Shown one piece after another: positions 63,938 to 64,000 of a stretch of 64,000 nucleotides of DNA. The notes beneath the pieces are model-generated. The model did not search any database. It had not been told where the DNA came from and saw nothing but the letters and a program-made list of their open reading frames with translations. Position 1 is the stretch's first letter, and every line of letters starts with the position of its first letter. The DNA comes from JAZDCJ01 sp036311985 (GTDB taxonomy: Bacteria; Actinomycetota; Actinomycetes; Actinomycetales; Micrococcaceae). Location: NCBI RefSeq assembly GCF_036311985.1, contig NZ_JAZDCJ010000028.1; one strand, 5' to 3'. The translations under genes were made by a program, and so were the position numbers.

Positions 63938-64000
63938 TCAACGACGTCGTCGGCGGCCCGGGGCGGGGATCCGACGGGCCACGGGGCCCAGGAAGTCCTC
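63938..64000 (-). CDS. Probable C-terminal end of MurJ (lipid II flippase)
   Basis: The last 63 bases, read on the minus strand, give EDFLGPVARRIPAPGRRRRR and a TGA stop. A short basic tail and the location, 99 bp upstream of the pseudokinase gene, fit the end of murJ, which precedes this gene in related genomes. The fragment is too short to prove it by sequence. Confidence 0.4.
   Translation of the reverse strand, partial: EDFLGPVARRIPAPGRRRRR

Noticed and set aside
1..64000. CRISPR arrays, rRNA genes, insertion sequences.
   Set aside because: No regular spacer-repeat pattern, no rRNA sequence and no transposase gene were recognised in the window.

Overview
The window is high-GC actinobacterial DNA. 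The gene content and order (dnaA, dnaN, a short gnd, recF, a DUF721 gene, gyrB, gyrA, a DUF3566 gene, tRNA-Ile, tRNA-Ala, a DLW-39 peptide gene, crgA, sortase E, pabA, pknB, pknA, pbpA, rodA, pstP, fhaB, fhaA, tRNA-Leu) is the conserved origin region of Actinobacteria. The DLW-39 gene and the pseudokinase next to trxB suggest the order Micrococcales, probably family Micrococcaceae. The genus cannot be fixed from sequence alone.

Layout. 1-5.1 kb: the end of a GntP permease, a LysR-effector-domain protein divergent from DUF5997, a dienelactone hydrolase/UspA pair, an aquaporin and two small membrane proteins. 5.3-16.56 kb: an integrated mobile element of about 11.2 kb between 22-bp repeats, the right one being the 3' end of tRNA-Leu(CAG). 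It carries metal cargo (VIT1/CCC1 transporter, P1B-type ATPase, ChrA), a MobF relaxase, a VbhA/Fic toxin-antitoxin pair, an excisionase-like protein, an XRE regulator and a tyrosine integrase. No conjugation machinery is present, so it looks like an integrative mobilizable element. 16.9-26.3 kb: the seven-gene fhaA-pknB operon for growth and division signalling, joined mostly by 4-bp start/stop overlaps. 26.3-34.2 kb: pabA, a small membrane protein, sortase E, crgA, a guanidinium exporter behind a guanidine-III riboswitch, and metabolic or stress genes including a lysG/lysE pair. 34.2-34.8 kb: an intergenic region rich in DnaA boxes and built from duplicated modules. 34.8-49.8 kb: rhomboid protease, cyclophilin, a helical-repeat protein, glycosyltransferase, EamA exporter, tRNAs, gyrase, recF and dnaN, mostly on the minus strand. 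49.8-52.1 kb: dnaA with DnaA boxes on both sides, the presumed oriC. 52.1-58.5 kb, plus strand: rpmH, rnpA, yidD, yidC, jag, rsmG, parA, parB. 58.5-60.8 kb: a gene-poor stretch with five of the seven perfect parS sites. 60.8-64 kb: trxA, trxB, a pseudokinase and probably the end of murJ.

How it works together. Replication initiates at dnaA, ParA/ParB with the parS cluster segregates the origin, and the fha/pkn/rodA/pbpA/crgA block controls peptidoglycan synthesis and division. The mobile element has inserted at tRNA-Leu. It separated the tRNA from its original terminator, and appears to control itself through one palindrome that supplies the -35 boxes of both the excisionase and the regulator-integrase promoters.

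The strongest items for a second look are the guanidine-III riboswitch, the repeat-built DnaA-box region at 34.2-34.8 kb, the element's attachment, arm and switch architecture with a candidate oriT, the Fic protein with an altered active-site motif, the parS island with in-gene parS copies, and the aquaporin reading frame that runs through a terminator hairpin.
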